Positions 7,569-14,563 of a stretch of 15,037 bases of DNA are shown in pieces. The stretch is from JAWVYT01 sp964605205 (GTDB taxonomy: Bacteria > Gemmatimonadota > Gemmatimonadetes > Longimicrobiales > RSA9). The notes under the pieces are model-generated. The model made no database searches. It was not told where the DNA came from and was given only the letters and a program-made list of their open reading frames with translations. The DNA is taken from positions 1 to 15,037 of the forward strand of contig CAZSBL010000084.1 in assembly GCA_964605205.1 (NCBI GenBank), given 5' to 3'. Within the stretch, counting starts at the first letter, position 1, and each line of letters opens with the position of its first letter. The position numbers were made by a program, and so were the translations under genes.

Positions 7569-8906
7569 TCAGCCCAGCCGCTCCAGGATGACCTCGGCGT
7601 TCCGCCTCGCTGCACCCGTCTCCGACTCGACGAACGCCCGGGCGGTCTTGCCGATGCTCTGGATCCGGATCGGCTCGTCCATCAGCTCCCGGAGCCGGTC
7701 CTCGAGCCCGCCGGGACCCTCGACCACGAACCCGCCGCCCGCCGCGGCCAGCGCGCCGGCCTCCCGGGCGTTGCCGTGGTGCGGCCCGAAGAGCACCGGC
7801 ACGCCGATGGCCGCCGGCTCCACCACCGAGTGCAGTCCATCCGCACCGAACCCGCCACCCACGTACGCGGCGTCACCGAGTGCGTAGAGGTCGGCCAGGA
7901 TGCCGAGCCTGTCCACCACCACAACCTCCGGCGCGGTGGCGCCGGCGGCGGCCAGCGCGCTGAGGCGGGCGTGCCGGAGCGACTGCCGCTCCATGCGCCG
8001 CTCCAGCACCTCCAGGTGCGGCGCCGTGGGCTCGTGGGGCGCGATGACCATCCGGAACGCGCGGCTCCGCTTGAGCACGCCCACCGCCGGGAGCAGCACC
8101 TTCTCGTCCGCCGGCCAGGTGGAGCCGGCGACGAGGGTGAAGGTCCCGTCGTCGTCGAGGGCCTCCCAGTACGGCCGCAGCTCGTCGGGGACCCGGTCGA
8201 CAGCGTCGGGCTCGCCCCGGAGCCGGGCCAGCCCCCGGGCCTCGATCCGGTCCCAGACCTGGTCGAAGCGGGCGTCGCCGGTGACCCGGATCCGGCCGGG
8301 GGGCACGCCCAGCAGCTCGTAGCGCTCGGCGTGGGACTCGCTCACGGCGCCCACCTGGTCCAGGCGACGGTAGGCGGCCTCGAGGAAGCTCCGCCCCAGC
8401 CATCGGAGCCGGCCGCTGTTCTCCGACAGCACCGCGTTGACCAGCACCTGCTTCGCCCCGGCCTGGGCCGCCTCCCGGGTCACCACCGGCCAGACCTCGG
8501 TGCGGACGAAGGCGATGACGTCGGGGTCCACGACGTTGAGGACCCGGCGGACGGGGGTCCGGGTGTCGTACGGCATGTAGCCCCAGACGTCAGCGCCGAC
8601 CTGGTGGGCCATCCGCTCCGCCGAGGGCGAGAAGTGGGTGAACCCCACCTGGACCTCGGGGCGCGCTTCCTTCACCGCCCCGATGATGGCCTGCGCCATC
8701 AGCGCCTCGCCCACGCTCGGCGCGTGGACCCATACGCACGGCCTCGCCGGGTCCCGGTGCTCCATGGCCCATTCCTCGAACCGCCGCCGGCTCGCCTTCC
8801 GACCCCGAACCGCCTTCTTCGCACCGGGATGCACCAACCCCGCGGCCCGGAACGCGGGCCGGCAGACAGCGAGGGCGGCTTCGTAGGCTCTCTCGGGGAG
8901 CGACAT
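7569..8906 (-). CDS. waaA: 3-deoxy-D-manno-octulosonic acid (Kdo) transferase
   Basis: 445 aa, near the usual 420–430. It transfers Kdo from CMP-Kdo to lipid A precursors at the cytoplasmic face of the inner membrane, so this organism makes Kdo-type LPS. The GT30 hallmark WVHAPSVGEALMAQAII (59–75) carries the catalytic-base glutamate E67. Further family blocks are FTHFSPSAERMA (89–100), FVRTEVWP (133–140), GSTWPADEKVLLPA (261–274) and the donor-site VVEPAAIGVPVLFGPHHGNAREA region (361–383, E363). No strong N-terminal membrane anchor is visible; residues 8–25 are only mildly hydrophobic. The start codon overlaps the stop of the 65-aa gene upstream (TAATG), with a GGAG just before it, so translation is probably coupled. 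Confidence 0.95.
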   Translation of the reverse strand: MSLPERAYEAALAVCRPAFRAAGLVHPGAKKAVRGRKASRRRFEEWAMEHRDPARPCVWVHAPSVGEALMAQAIIGAVKEARPEVQVGFTHFSPSAERMAHQVGADVWGYMPYDTRTPVRRVLNVVDPDVIAFVRTEVWPVVTREAAQAGAKQVLVNAVLSENSGRLRWLGRSFLEAAYRRLDQVGAVSESHAERYELLGVPPGRIRVTGDARFDQVWDRIEARGLARLRGEPDAVDRVPDELRPYWEALDDDGTFTLVAGSTWPADEKVLLPAVGVLKRSRAFRMVIAPHEPTAPHLEVLERRMERQSLRHARLSALAAAGATAPEVVVVDRLGILADLYALGDAAYVGGGFGADGLHSVVEPAAIGVPVLFGPHHGNAREAGALAAAGGGFVVEGPGGLEDRLRELMDEPIRIQSIGKTARAFVESETGAARRNAEVILERLG

Positions 8907-9103
8907 TACTCCGGCGTGTACTCCCGCTCTTCAGGGTCGGTCTGGAGCCGGACCTCCACCAGCTCCGCCGTTTCCGCCGCCTCCTCGCTGACGCGCTCGG
9001 CGGCCTCGGCCAGCGCGGCCCGGAGGTCTTCGGCCTCGATGTCCAGCATCTCGTACTGCGGGCGCGACCCGCCGTAGCGGAACGTGGCGCGGTAGCTCGG
9101 CAT
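8906..9103 (-). CDS. Small protein of unknown function, coupled to waaA
   Basis: 65 aa. It begins with a probable beta-strand (PSYRATFRYGGSRPQYEML), has a long Ala/Glu-rich helix in the middle (EDLRAALAEAAERVSEEAAE), then a strand (LVEVRLQT) and an acidic tail. I do not recognise the family. Coding is supported by a good ribosome site (GGAG, 9113–9110, 6 nt before ATG), by the 1-base TAATG overlap with waaA, and by codon use with third-position G/C matching its neighbours. The protein has no signal peptide or membrane span and should be cytoplasmic. Its position suggests it is made together with WaaA, but a role in LPS synthesis is only an inference from position. Confidence 0.75.
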   Translation of the reverse strand: MPSYRATFRYGGSRPQYEMLDIEAEDLRAALAEAAERVSEEAAETAELVEVRLQTDPEEREYTPE

Positions 9104-9125
9104 CCCGTGCTCCGTGGTGCGGCGA

Positions 9126-9155
9126 TGGACACTGTCCGGGGAACAGCTGTATATT
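9126..9155 (+). promoter_or_regulatory. Promoter of the DNA methylase gene, predicting a leaderless mRNA
   Basis: −35 TGGACA (9126–9131), 18-bp spacer, −10 TATATT (9150–9155). The expected start point 7–8 nt after the −10 box is the G of the GTG start codon at 9163, and no ribosome site precedes that codon. The 59-bp gap is shared with the divergent 65-aa gene, whose own promoter is not clear. Confidence 0.6.
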
Positions 9156-9162
9156 CGCCCCT

Positions 9163-10248
9163 GTGCGATACATAGGCAACAAGACGAAACTCCTCGACTT
9201 CATCGAGAAGAAGCTCGTCGCCCGGGAGATCGGCGGCGAGGGTGCTACCGCCGTGGACCCGTTCAGCGGGACCGCGTCGGTGGGCCAGCACCTGAAGTCG
9301 CTGGGGTTCCGGGTCACGGCGTCGGACATCATGGCGTACGGATACGTCTTCGCCCGGGCGTACGTGGAGGTCCCCGGGCTGCCGCCGGCGCCGGGGCTGT
9401 CCGACGAGGTGCTCGCCGTGCACGGCCGGGACGCGCCCAGCGCCCGGGACGTGGTGGACCATCTGAACGGGCTCGAGCCGGTGCCGGGGTTCATCCACCG
9501 GTCGTACTCGCCGAAGGGCGAGGCCGGAAAGGAGCACGGGCGGATGTACTTCACGCCGGAGAACGCCGCCCGCATCGACCATGTACGGAACCGGATCGAG
9601 GAGTGGTACCGGGCGGACCGGATCGACGACGACCTCTACCACGTCCTCGTCGCCGCGGTGATCGAGGCGGCGGACCGGGTGGCCAACACCACGGGCGTCT
9701 ACGCGGCGTTCGTGAAGAGCTGGCAGCCGAACGCCCGCCGCACGCTGAAGCTGGAGCTGCCGGAGATCGTGACCGGCAACGGATGCCGGGCCGCGCAGGC
9801 GGATGCTGTGGACCTCGTCGCCGATCACGAGCCCTTTGATCTGTTGTATCTCGACCCGCCGTACAACAACCGCCAGTACCCCGGCTACTACCACATCCCC
9901 GAGCTACTGGCCACGGGGTGGTTCGACGGCAGGCCGGAGCTGCGGGGGAAGACCGGGCTCGTGCCCGACTCAGACAAGCGCAGCGACTGGTCGAAGGTCC
10001 GGAAGTGCGAGGCCGCGTTCGAGGCGCTCATCGCCTCCGCGCCGTGGCGGCACGTGGTCATGTCCTACAACGACGAGGGGATCATCCCCGAGCCGACCAT
10101 CGAGCGGGTGCTGAAGGAGCACGGCCGCCGCGGCACGTACAAGCGGTACTCGCGCACGTACAAGCGCTACCGGTCCGACGCCGACCGGGAGAACCGGCAG
10201 TACAAGGGGGACAAGGTGAAGGAGTACCTGTACTGCGTCAGTCGGTAG
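9163..10248 (+). CDS. D12-class DNA adenine-N6 methyltransferase
   Basis: 361 aa, GTG start. The order of motifs is that of Dam/D12-class enzymes: N-terminal RYIGNKTKLLDFI (2–14), AdoMet-binding DPFSGTASVG (32–41), SDIMAYGYVFARAYVE (54–69) and catalytic LLYLDPPYNNRQYPGYYHI (227–245, DPPY 231–234). A basic Lys/Arg/Tyr-rich tail (about 321–354) may contact DNA. It should methylate adenine in double-stranded DNA; the recognition sequence cannot be read from the protein. No restriction endonuclease gene is adjacent, so it looks like a solitary methylase, either regulatory or protective. It is transcribed against both neighbours: divergent from the waaA pair, and overlapping the convergent lipoprotein gene tail-to-tail by 11 bp (10238–10248). 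Confidence 0.93.
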   Translation: MRYIGNKTKLLDFIEKKLVAREIGGEGATAVDPFSGTASVGQHLKSLGFRVTASDIMAYGYVFARAYVEVPGLPPAPGLSDEVLAVHGRDAPSARDVVDHLNGLEPVPGFIHRSYSPKGEAGKEHGRMYFTPENAARIDHVRNRIEEWYRADRIDDDLYHVLVAAVIEAADRVANTTGVYAAFVKSWQPNARRTLKLELPEIVTGNGCRAAQADAVDLVADHEPFDLLYLDPPYNNRQYPGYYHIPELLATGWFDGRPELRGKTGLVPDSDKRSDWSKVRKCEAAFEALIASAPWRHVVMSYNDEGIIPEPTIERVLKEHGRRGTYKRYSRTYKRYRSDADRENRQYKGDKVKEYLYCVSR

Positions 10249-11515
10249 AGCGCGCCCGAAAGGCGTACACCCGTACGTACTCCACCCCGAGATCGTCCTG
10301 CCAGACGCCGGCGAGGCGATCGGCGGTGACATCCATGACCCGGTAGCCGACCGGCGTCCCGAGGCGGCCGATCCACCGGCCGTCGTCGAAGATCAGCCAC
10401 TCGTCGTGTGAATCGTCCGGGGTCCGGTACCGGCGGGCCCAGAGCCGGCCGCGGTCGTCGCGGAGGAGCTGGTCGAACGCGGGGAAGGCCGCCGGGAAGG
10501 GCATGTTCTCGCGCATCCGGCGGAGCGCGGACCGCTGGCGCTCGGACGCGCCGTCGAACGCTTCGTCCCAGTAGCGCCCCACATGAGCCGCGGTCACGGG
10601 ACGGGTCGGGAGCACCACGCGAATCACCCGCCGGACACCGTCCCGGTCCCGGCACCGGATCTCCGGCTCGGGGCCGAAGGCGTGGCAGAACCCGGCGCCG
10701 TCGGCCGAGGGCGCCATCGCCGCGCCCGCCGTATAGGGCGCGCCGAGGGTGGTCTGGAGGTTACCCACCCGCTGGACGGCCCGGGCGTTGTGGGGGACCC
10801 GGACAACGGAGTCGATGAGCGCGCCCGTCATGCCGTAGAGGGAAACGAGCGCTGTGTCGACGACCAGCCCGGTGCCCCGGAGCTGACTCATGTACCGGGC
10901 CGTGACGGCGAGTATGGTCGGGCGGCCGGCGGGATCGGCGGCGGGATCGGCGGCGGGCGGCGGTTCCAACAGCGCCACCGGGAAGAGGATCCCGTCGAAC
11001 CAGTCGAGCCGGAACGTGCGCACCAGCGTGCCGTCGAGACGCCGCACCGAGACCCGCTGGTTGCCGCCGTCATAGACCAGGAGCGAGTCGCCGAAGACCT
11101 CTACCATGGACAGGCCGTCGAACTCGGCCGGGCCGTGGCCCCGGCCGCCGACGGCCCCGCGGAACGCGCCGTCCGGGGCGAACAACCGGAGCTCCTCGCT
11201 CCCCTGGTTCGCCACGGCCAGGGCGCCGTCCGGCAGCAGCGCGACGTCGCGGACGCGGTAGAGCTGGGCGGGCCCGCCGTCGTCGACCGCCCCGATCTCC
11301 AGCACGGGCTCGGCCCCGAGCCGCCACAGGGCCGGCGCCACCGGGCTGGCGACGATCTCGACGCCGGCGCTGTCCCGGACCTGCCAGGGCGCGACTTCGG
11401 TCGCCTCGCCGGGCCGACCGGACTCGCCGGACTCGCCGCACGCGGCGGCCAGGACCGTGGCGAGGAGAGCGACGGCTTTCCGCAGCGAGCGCGTACGCCG
11501 TAAAGCCGCGGCCAG
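10238..11515 (-). CDS. Beta-propeller lipoprotein, probable CTG start
   Basis: 425 aa from the proposed start. A basic–hydrophobic leader (RRTRSLRKAVALLATVLAAAC) ends in a lipobox-like LAAAC with Cys26, predicting a lipid-anchored envelope protein. The mature part begins with WQVRDSAGVEIVASPV and contains NHL/six-bladed-propeller repeats such as RVRDVALLPDGALAVANQG, LRLFAPDGAFRGAVGGRGHGPAEF and LLVYDGGNQRVSVRRLDG. This family is abundant in Gemmatimonadota; its function is unknown. No ATG, GTG or TTG lies between the M56 stop and the leader. A ribosome site AGGAG overlapping that stop (11528–11524) sits 8 nt before an in-frame CTG at 11515. The open frame extends upstream to 11713, but that part is Arg/Gly-rich out-of-frame overlap of the M56 gene. 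Gap to the M56 stop is 11 nt, so it is the third gene of the blaI operon. Confidence 0.85.
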   Translation of the reverse strand: MAAALRRTRSLRKAVALLATVLAAACGESGESGRPGEATEVAPWQVRDSAGVEIVASPVAPALWRLGAEPVLEIGAVDDGGPAQLYRVRDVALLPDGALAVANQGSEELRLFAPDGAFRGAVGGRGHGPAEFDGLSMVEVFGDSLLVYDGGNQRVSVRRLDGTLVRTFRLDWFDGILFPVALLEPPPAADPAADPAGRPTILAVTARYMSQLRGTGLVVDTALVSLYGMTGALIDSVVRVPHNARAVQRVGNLQTTLGAPYTAGAAMAPSADGAGFCHAFGPEPEIRCRDRDGVRRVIRVVLPTRPVTAAHVGRYWDEAFDGASERQRSALRRMRENMPFPAAFPAFDQLLRDDRGRLWARRYRTPDDSHDEWLIFDDGRWIGRLGTPVGYRVMDVTADRLAGVWQDDLGVEYVRVYAFRARSTD

Positions 11516-11526
11516 GTGTCGGGCTC

Positions 11527-13476
11527 CTACCGCTGGGCCTCGAAGGTCACGTCCAGCGCCACCCAGGCGTCCACCACCTCGTCCCGGTTCTTCGCGGGCG
11601 TGAAGATCATCTCCCGGGCCACCTTCAGCGCGGCGGCGTCCAGGGCGTCGTAGCCGCTGGACTCGTTGATCCGGACCGACTGGACGGTGCCGTCCTCGCC
11701 GATGTGGAACCATACGTTCGCGGTGCCGCCGATCCCGGCGTTCCGGAGCAGCGGCGGGTAGTGGGTCTCCAGACGCTGGGCCGTCTCCCGGTTGTTGATC
11801 AGGCGGGGCTGCTCGGTCATGGGCGTGAAAACGGGCTCGCCCGCCGGCTCGCTCGCGGCCTCCTCGGTCGGGTCGGTCTCCCCGGCCATTACCTCTTCGG
11901 GCATGGGCGGGATCTCGGCCTCACGGGTTCGGGGCGGCTGCGTCTCGAAGCTGATGTCGAACGCGATCCAGACGGGAACCCGCTGGTCCCGGTTGTACGC
12001 CGGCGTGAACGCCATCCCGCCGGCCACGCGGAGCGCCGCCTCGTCCAGTGCGGGATGGCCGCTGCCCCGGTTGATCTGGAGCCGCTGGACCGTGCCCTCC
12101 TCATCGATGAGGAACCAGACGCTCACGGTGCCGCCGATCCCGGCGTCTCTCAGCAGCAGTGGGTACGCCTCCTCCAGCCGCCGGGCCGTCTCCTCGGCGT
12201 TCTCCAGCTGCGGCCGGACGGTCATCGGCGTGAATTGCGGCCCGTCCTGCACCTCCTCCAACGTCTGCACGCGAGGCGCTTCCTGGCCGGCGGCCTCCCG
12301 GCGAGCCCGCAGCAGCTCCTCCGCCAGCCGGCGCGTGGCGGCCTCCTCCTCCACGGTGGCGTCCACAGTGAGGACGGAGATCAGGCCGCACGTCTCGGCC
12401 CCGTCCGTCAGCCGTTCCACCGCCGCGCCCTTCACCACCTCGATGGACTCGATCTCCCGGGTCATGGAACGCACGGCCTCGACCGAAGAGCGGGCGCCGT
12501 TGACGAAAACGGCGGGCGTGCACGACTCCGCCGCCATGGCCTCCCGGACTCCCTCCATGTCCAGCGGGTTCGACCCCGCGTCCGCCGGCCCCGTGGGAGG
12601 GGGCGTCTCGCACGCCACGGCCAGCACCAGGCCGGCCACCGCGGACAGGCCCAGGGCCCGGAGCGTGGCCGGGCGCTTCGTCGTCTTGGTGATCATCCGG
12701 ATCCTCCTCTCGAGCATCGACTTCGATTCAGCGAGCGCCACCGCCAGGTGGCTCTTCCGATGGCAGACCTCCAGGAGCAGCCACCCGTAGCCCCGGACAT
12801 CGCCGGCGCGGCGGAGCACCCGCTCGTCGCAGTCCACCTCGATGGCCAACCGCAGACGACGCAGCTGCCACCATAGCGGCAGGTTCCACGGGACCAGCAC
12901 CCCCAGGAGCAGCCCGGCCAGCGCCAGCTGCGGATCCCGGGCACGGACGTGCTCCGCCTCGTGCTGCAGCAGCAGGCGACGACGGGCCCCGTCCAGCTCC
13001 AACGCCCACTCCGGCACCACCACCGCCGCACGCAGCATCCCCAGCGCCGCCGGGCCCGTGTTCCGGCTCACCCACACGTCCACGCCCTCCACCGTGCGCC
13101 GGGCCCAGCCGCGACGCCGGAGCAAGAGCCGGACGGCCAGCGCACCGATCGTCGCCAGCAGCAGGAACGACAGGACGGCCCACGCCGCCAGCGCCACCGT
13201 GGCCGGGGCGAGTCCGGTCTCCGACGCCGCGCCCAGGTCCAGCGGGATCGACTGCATCACGTACGCCGTGGGCGCCGCCACCACCGATGGGACCGCCTCC
13301 GGTGCCGCCGGCACCAGCCACGCCGCCAGCGGGACCGCCAGCGAGACGGCCATCGCGCCCAGCCACACCCAGCGCGTCGGCCACCGCTGCGCCCGCGCAC
13401 CCTGCTCCCCCAGCCACGCCGCCACGCTCACCAGCAGCGACACCGCCAGCCCATAGACCAGCCACTGCGCCATCAT
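11527..13476 (-). CDS. BlaR1-type M56 metallopeptidase with plug-like and two TonB C-terminal domains
   Basis: 649 aa. Transmembrane spans are at about 4–22, 36–54, 95–119 and 271–289. Zinc-peptidase motif HEAEH (172–176) lies on the cytoplasmic loop and IEVDCDE (212–218, E213) supplies the likely third ligand. Instead of a penicillin-binding sensor, the periplasmic part has a TonB-receptor plug-like segment (about 318–372: PAVFVNG…IESIEVVKGAAVERL…GLISVLT) flanked by Cys319 and Cys363. Two TonB C-terminal domains follow (about 420–514 and 555–649), each starting FTPMT..P.L and containing DAGIGGT/NAGIGGT and FTPA.NRD. In the BlaR/MecR family, activation leads to cleavage of the partner repressor. 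That partner, blaI, is directly upstream, overlapping by 4 bp (ATGA). The signal sensed is unknown, but the domain content points to the outer membrane or TonB system rather than beta-lactams. A second ATG follows the first directly. Confidence 0.93.
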   Translation of the reverse strand: MMAQWLVYGLAVSLLVSVAAWLGEQGARAQRWPTRWVWLGAMAVSLAVPLAAWLVPAAPEAVPSVVAAPTAYVMQSIPLDLGAASETGLAPATVALAAWAVLSFLLLATIGALAVRLLLRRRGWARRTVEGVDVWVSRNTGPAALGMLRAAVVVPEWALELDGARRRLLLQHEAEHVRARDPQLALAGLLLGVLVPWNLPLWWQLRRLRLAIEVDCDERVLRRAGDVRGYGWLLLEVCHRKSHLAVALAESKSMLERRIRMITKTTKRPATLRALGLSAVAGLVLAVACETPPPTGPADAGSNPLDMEGVREAMAAESCTPAVFVNGARSSVEAVRSMTREIESIEVVKGAAVERLTDGAETCGLISVLTVDATVEEEAATRRLAEELLRARREAAGQEAPRVQTLEEVQDGPQFTPMTVRPQLENAEETARRLEEAYPLLLRDAGIGGTVSVWFLIDEEGTVQRLQINRGSGHPALDEAALRVAGGMAFTPAYNRDQRVPVWIAFDISFETQPPRTREAEIPPMPEEVMAGETDPTEEAASEPAGEPVFTPMTEQPRLINNRETAQRLETHYPPLLRNAGIGGTANVWFHIGEDGTVQSVRINESSGYDALDAAALKVAREMIFTPAKNRDEVVDAWVALDVTFEAQR

Positions 13477-13925
13477 GGCGCCCCCTCCCCGGCGGTGCCC
13501 ACCTCGCCGGAATCGTCAGCCTCGCCGGAAACGCCGGCGCCAGCCGCGGACCCGGACGCCCCGCCGTCGCCCAGCCGCTCGTCCAGCAGGCGACGCATTC
13601 GCTCCAGCACCTCCTCGCTCAGCTTCCGCTCCGCCACCAGCTGCGTCAGCAGCAGCTCCGGCGACCCGCCGAACACCCGGTCCAGCATCCGGGTCAGCGC
13701 ACTCGCACCCGCCTCCTCCCGCTCCACAAGCGGGTGGTACCGGTAGGCCCGGCCCTCCTCCGTGTGGCCGACATGGCCCTTCTCTTCGAGCGTCCGGAGG
13801 ACCGTCAGCACCGTGGTGTAGGCCAGGTCGTCCGCCAGCGCTTCCTGGACCTCGGCGACCGTCGCGTCGCCGGCGTCCCAGAGGACGGCCATCACGTCCA
13901 GCTCCCGGTCGGTGAACTTGGTCAT
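13473..13925 (-). CDS. blaI: BlaI/MecI-family transcriptional repressor
   Basis: 150 aa from MTKFTDRELDVMAVLWD. The winged-helix DNA-binding domain (about 1–78) includes TVAEVQEALADDLAYTTVLTVLRTLEEKG and GHTEEGRAYRYHPLV. The helical dimerisation part follows (about 80–118), then a Gly/Ala/Ser-rich tail (about 119–150) that is longer than usual for the family. The start is placed where family members begin; an in-frame ATG at 13979 would add 18 Arg/Pro-rich residues and would fall within a few bases of the predicted transcript start. No ribosome site is clear for either. It forms an operon with the M56 peptidase (ATGA overlap). Two palindromic operators over its own promoter imply autorepression. 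Confidence 0.95.
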   Translation of the reverse strand: MTKFTDRELDVMAVLWDAGDATVAEVQEALADDLAYTTVLTVLRTLEEKGHVGHTEEGRAYRYHPLVEREEAGASALTRMLDRVFGGSPELLLTQLVAERKLSEEVLERMRRLLDERLGDGGASGSAAGAGVSGEADDSGEVGTAGEGAP

Positions 13926-13986
13926 GGATGTGGTCACGGTTCGTGGTGCGTGGGGGCGGCCGGGCGCGAGCCGGGCCATCGGTCTG

Positions 13987-14036
13987 CTACTACGTATATA
14001 GTAGCGCGTGGCGGTTGTCAACTAGTTTGATAGTAG
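13987..14036 (-). promoter_or_regulatory. blaI promoter covered by two BlaI-type operators
   Basis: Operator 1 is the perfect dyad CTACTA-CGTATA-TAGTAG (13987–14004). Operator 2 is CAACTA-GTTTGA-TAGTAG (14019–14036), one mismatch in one half-site, spaced 32 bp (about three helical turns) away. On the minus strand, −35 TTGACA (14021–14016) and, 17 bp on, −10 TATACG (13998–13993) fit within them: the −10 is the centre of operator 1 and the −35 overlaps the left half of operator 2. BlaI bound here would block RNA polymerase. Confidence 0.8.
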
Positions 14037-14100
14037 ATAGGGGCCGACGGGGGAGGACGGGAGCGGCGGGCCCATTCACCGCGACGGGCGCGACGGCGCC

Positions 14101-14160
14101 GTGACGGACGCGACGACGCCGTGACGGACGCGACGACGCCGTGACGGACGCGACGACGCG
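14101..14160. repeat. 20-bp tandem repeat, three copies
   Basis: GTGACGGACGCGACGACGCC occurs three times in a row; the last copy ends in G. A degenerate copy precedes it at 14082–14100. The 20-bp period is not a multiple of three, so it is not a protein repeat. Confidence 0.9.
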
Positions 14161-14318
14161 GCGGCCAGCGAGGTTCACCGCGGCGACGCGGCGACGCGAC
14201 GACGCGACAACGCGGCGACGCGGCGAACCAGGCGGTCGGCGGGGGGAAGTCGGTGGCCGGCGAAGCGCTGGGCACCGCGTCGAGCGGGCGAGGGCGCGAG
14301 ACCGGGGTCGCCGGCCAT

Positions 14319-14429
14319 CGCTTGTGGAGTTGACATCGATTATTGCGGTCAAGTCCACACGCGATCGCTCCGTTGCAACGATTGTGGAGTTGGCGCCGAT
14401 TATTGCGGTAAAGTCAACACGCGATCGCG
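14319..14429. repeat. Pair of 51-bp direct repeats, 60-bp period, with internal dyad
   Basis: Copies at 14319–14369 and 14379–14429 differ at about 7 positions. Both contain TTGTGGAGTTG- or ATTGTGGAGTTG-, the shared core GATTATTGCGGT, then AAGTCCACACG or AAGTCAACACG and GCGATCGC. In copy 1 the flanks TGTGGAGTTGAC and GTCAAGTCCACA are inverted repeats with one mismatch. Between the copies is the palindrome CGTTGCAACG (14371–14380). The element is notably AT-richer than its surroundings. I do not recognise the element. Confidence 0.8.
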
Positions 14430-14465
14430 CAGGCGGGACCGCTGTGCCGCGGGTCAGCCCTGCGG

Positions 14466-14525
14466 CGCGACCTCTGTCCGCGCGACCTCTGTCCGCGCGA
14501 CCTCTGTCCGCGCGACCTCTGTCCG
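14466..14525. repeat. 15-bp tandem repeat, four perfect copies
   Basis: CGCGACCTCTGTCCG occurs four times without a mismatch (14466, 14481, 14496, 14511), ending 38 bp from the stop codon of the DUF423 gene. On the minus strand one frame reads RTEVA repeatedly, but that frame overlaps DUF423 out of phase and is not credible as a gene. Confidence 0.9.
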
Positions 14526-14563
14526 CGCATGGCTCCCGTGCCGCCCGGGTCTCCGTGGCGGGC

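Larger units (their letters stand above)
13926..14563. other. Repeat-rich non-coding region between DUF423 and blaI
   Basis: About 640 bp with no supported gene. From left to right it holds the blaI promoter and operators (13987–14036), a 20-bp tandem repeat (14101–14160), a CGACG/CGCGGCGA low-complexity stretch (14175–14228), a pair of 51-bp elements 60 bp apart (14319–14429) and a 15-bp ×4 tandem repeat (14466–14525). The base composition is uneven: AT-rich only at the blaI promoter and in the paired element. Confidence 0.7.

Noticed and set aside
11516..11713. Upstream extension of the beta-propeller protein to 11713
   Set aside because: The added 66 residues are Arg/Gly-rich, lie wholly or mostly inside the M56 gene in another frame, and would bury the lipoprotein signal.
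14361..14428. GCGATCGC as a HIP1-type highly iterated palindrome
   Set aside because: Just two copies, both explained by the 51-bp direct repeat; other content does not suggest a cyanobacterium.
14319..14429. TGTGGAGTT as possible DnaA boxes (origin of replication)
   Set aside because: Only the first six bases agree with the DnaA box TGTGGATAA, there are only two copies, and no dnaA, dnaN or gyrB is nearby.
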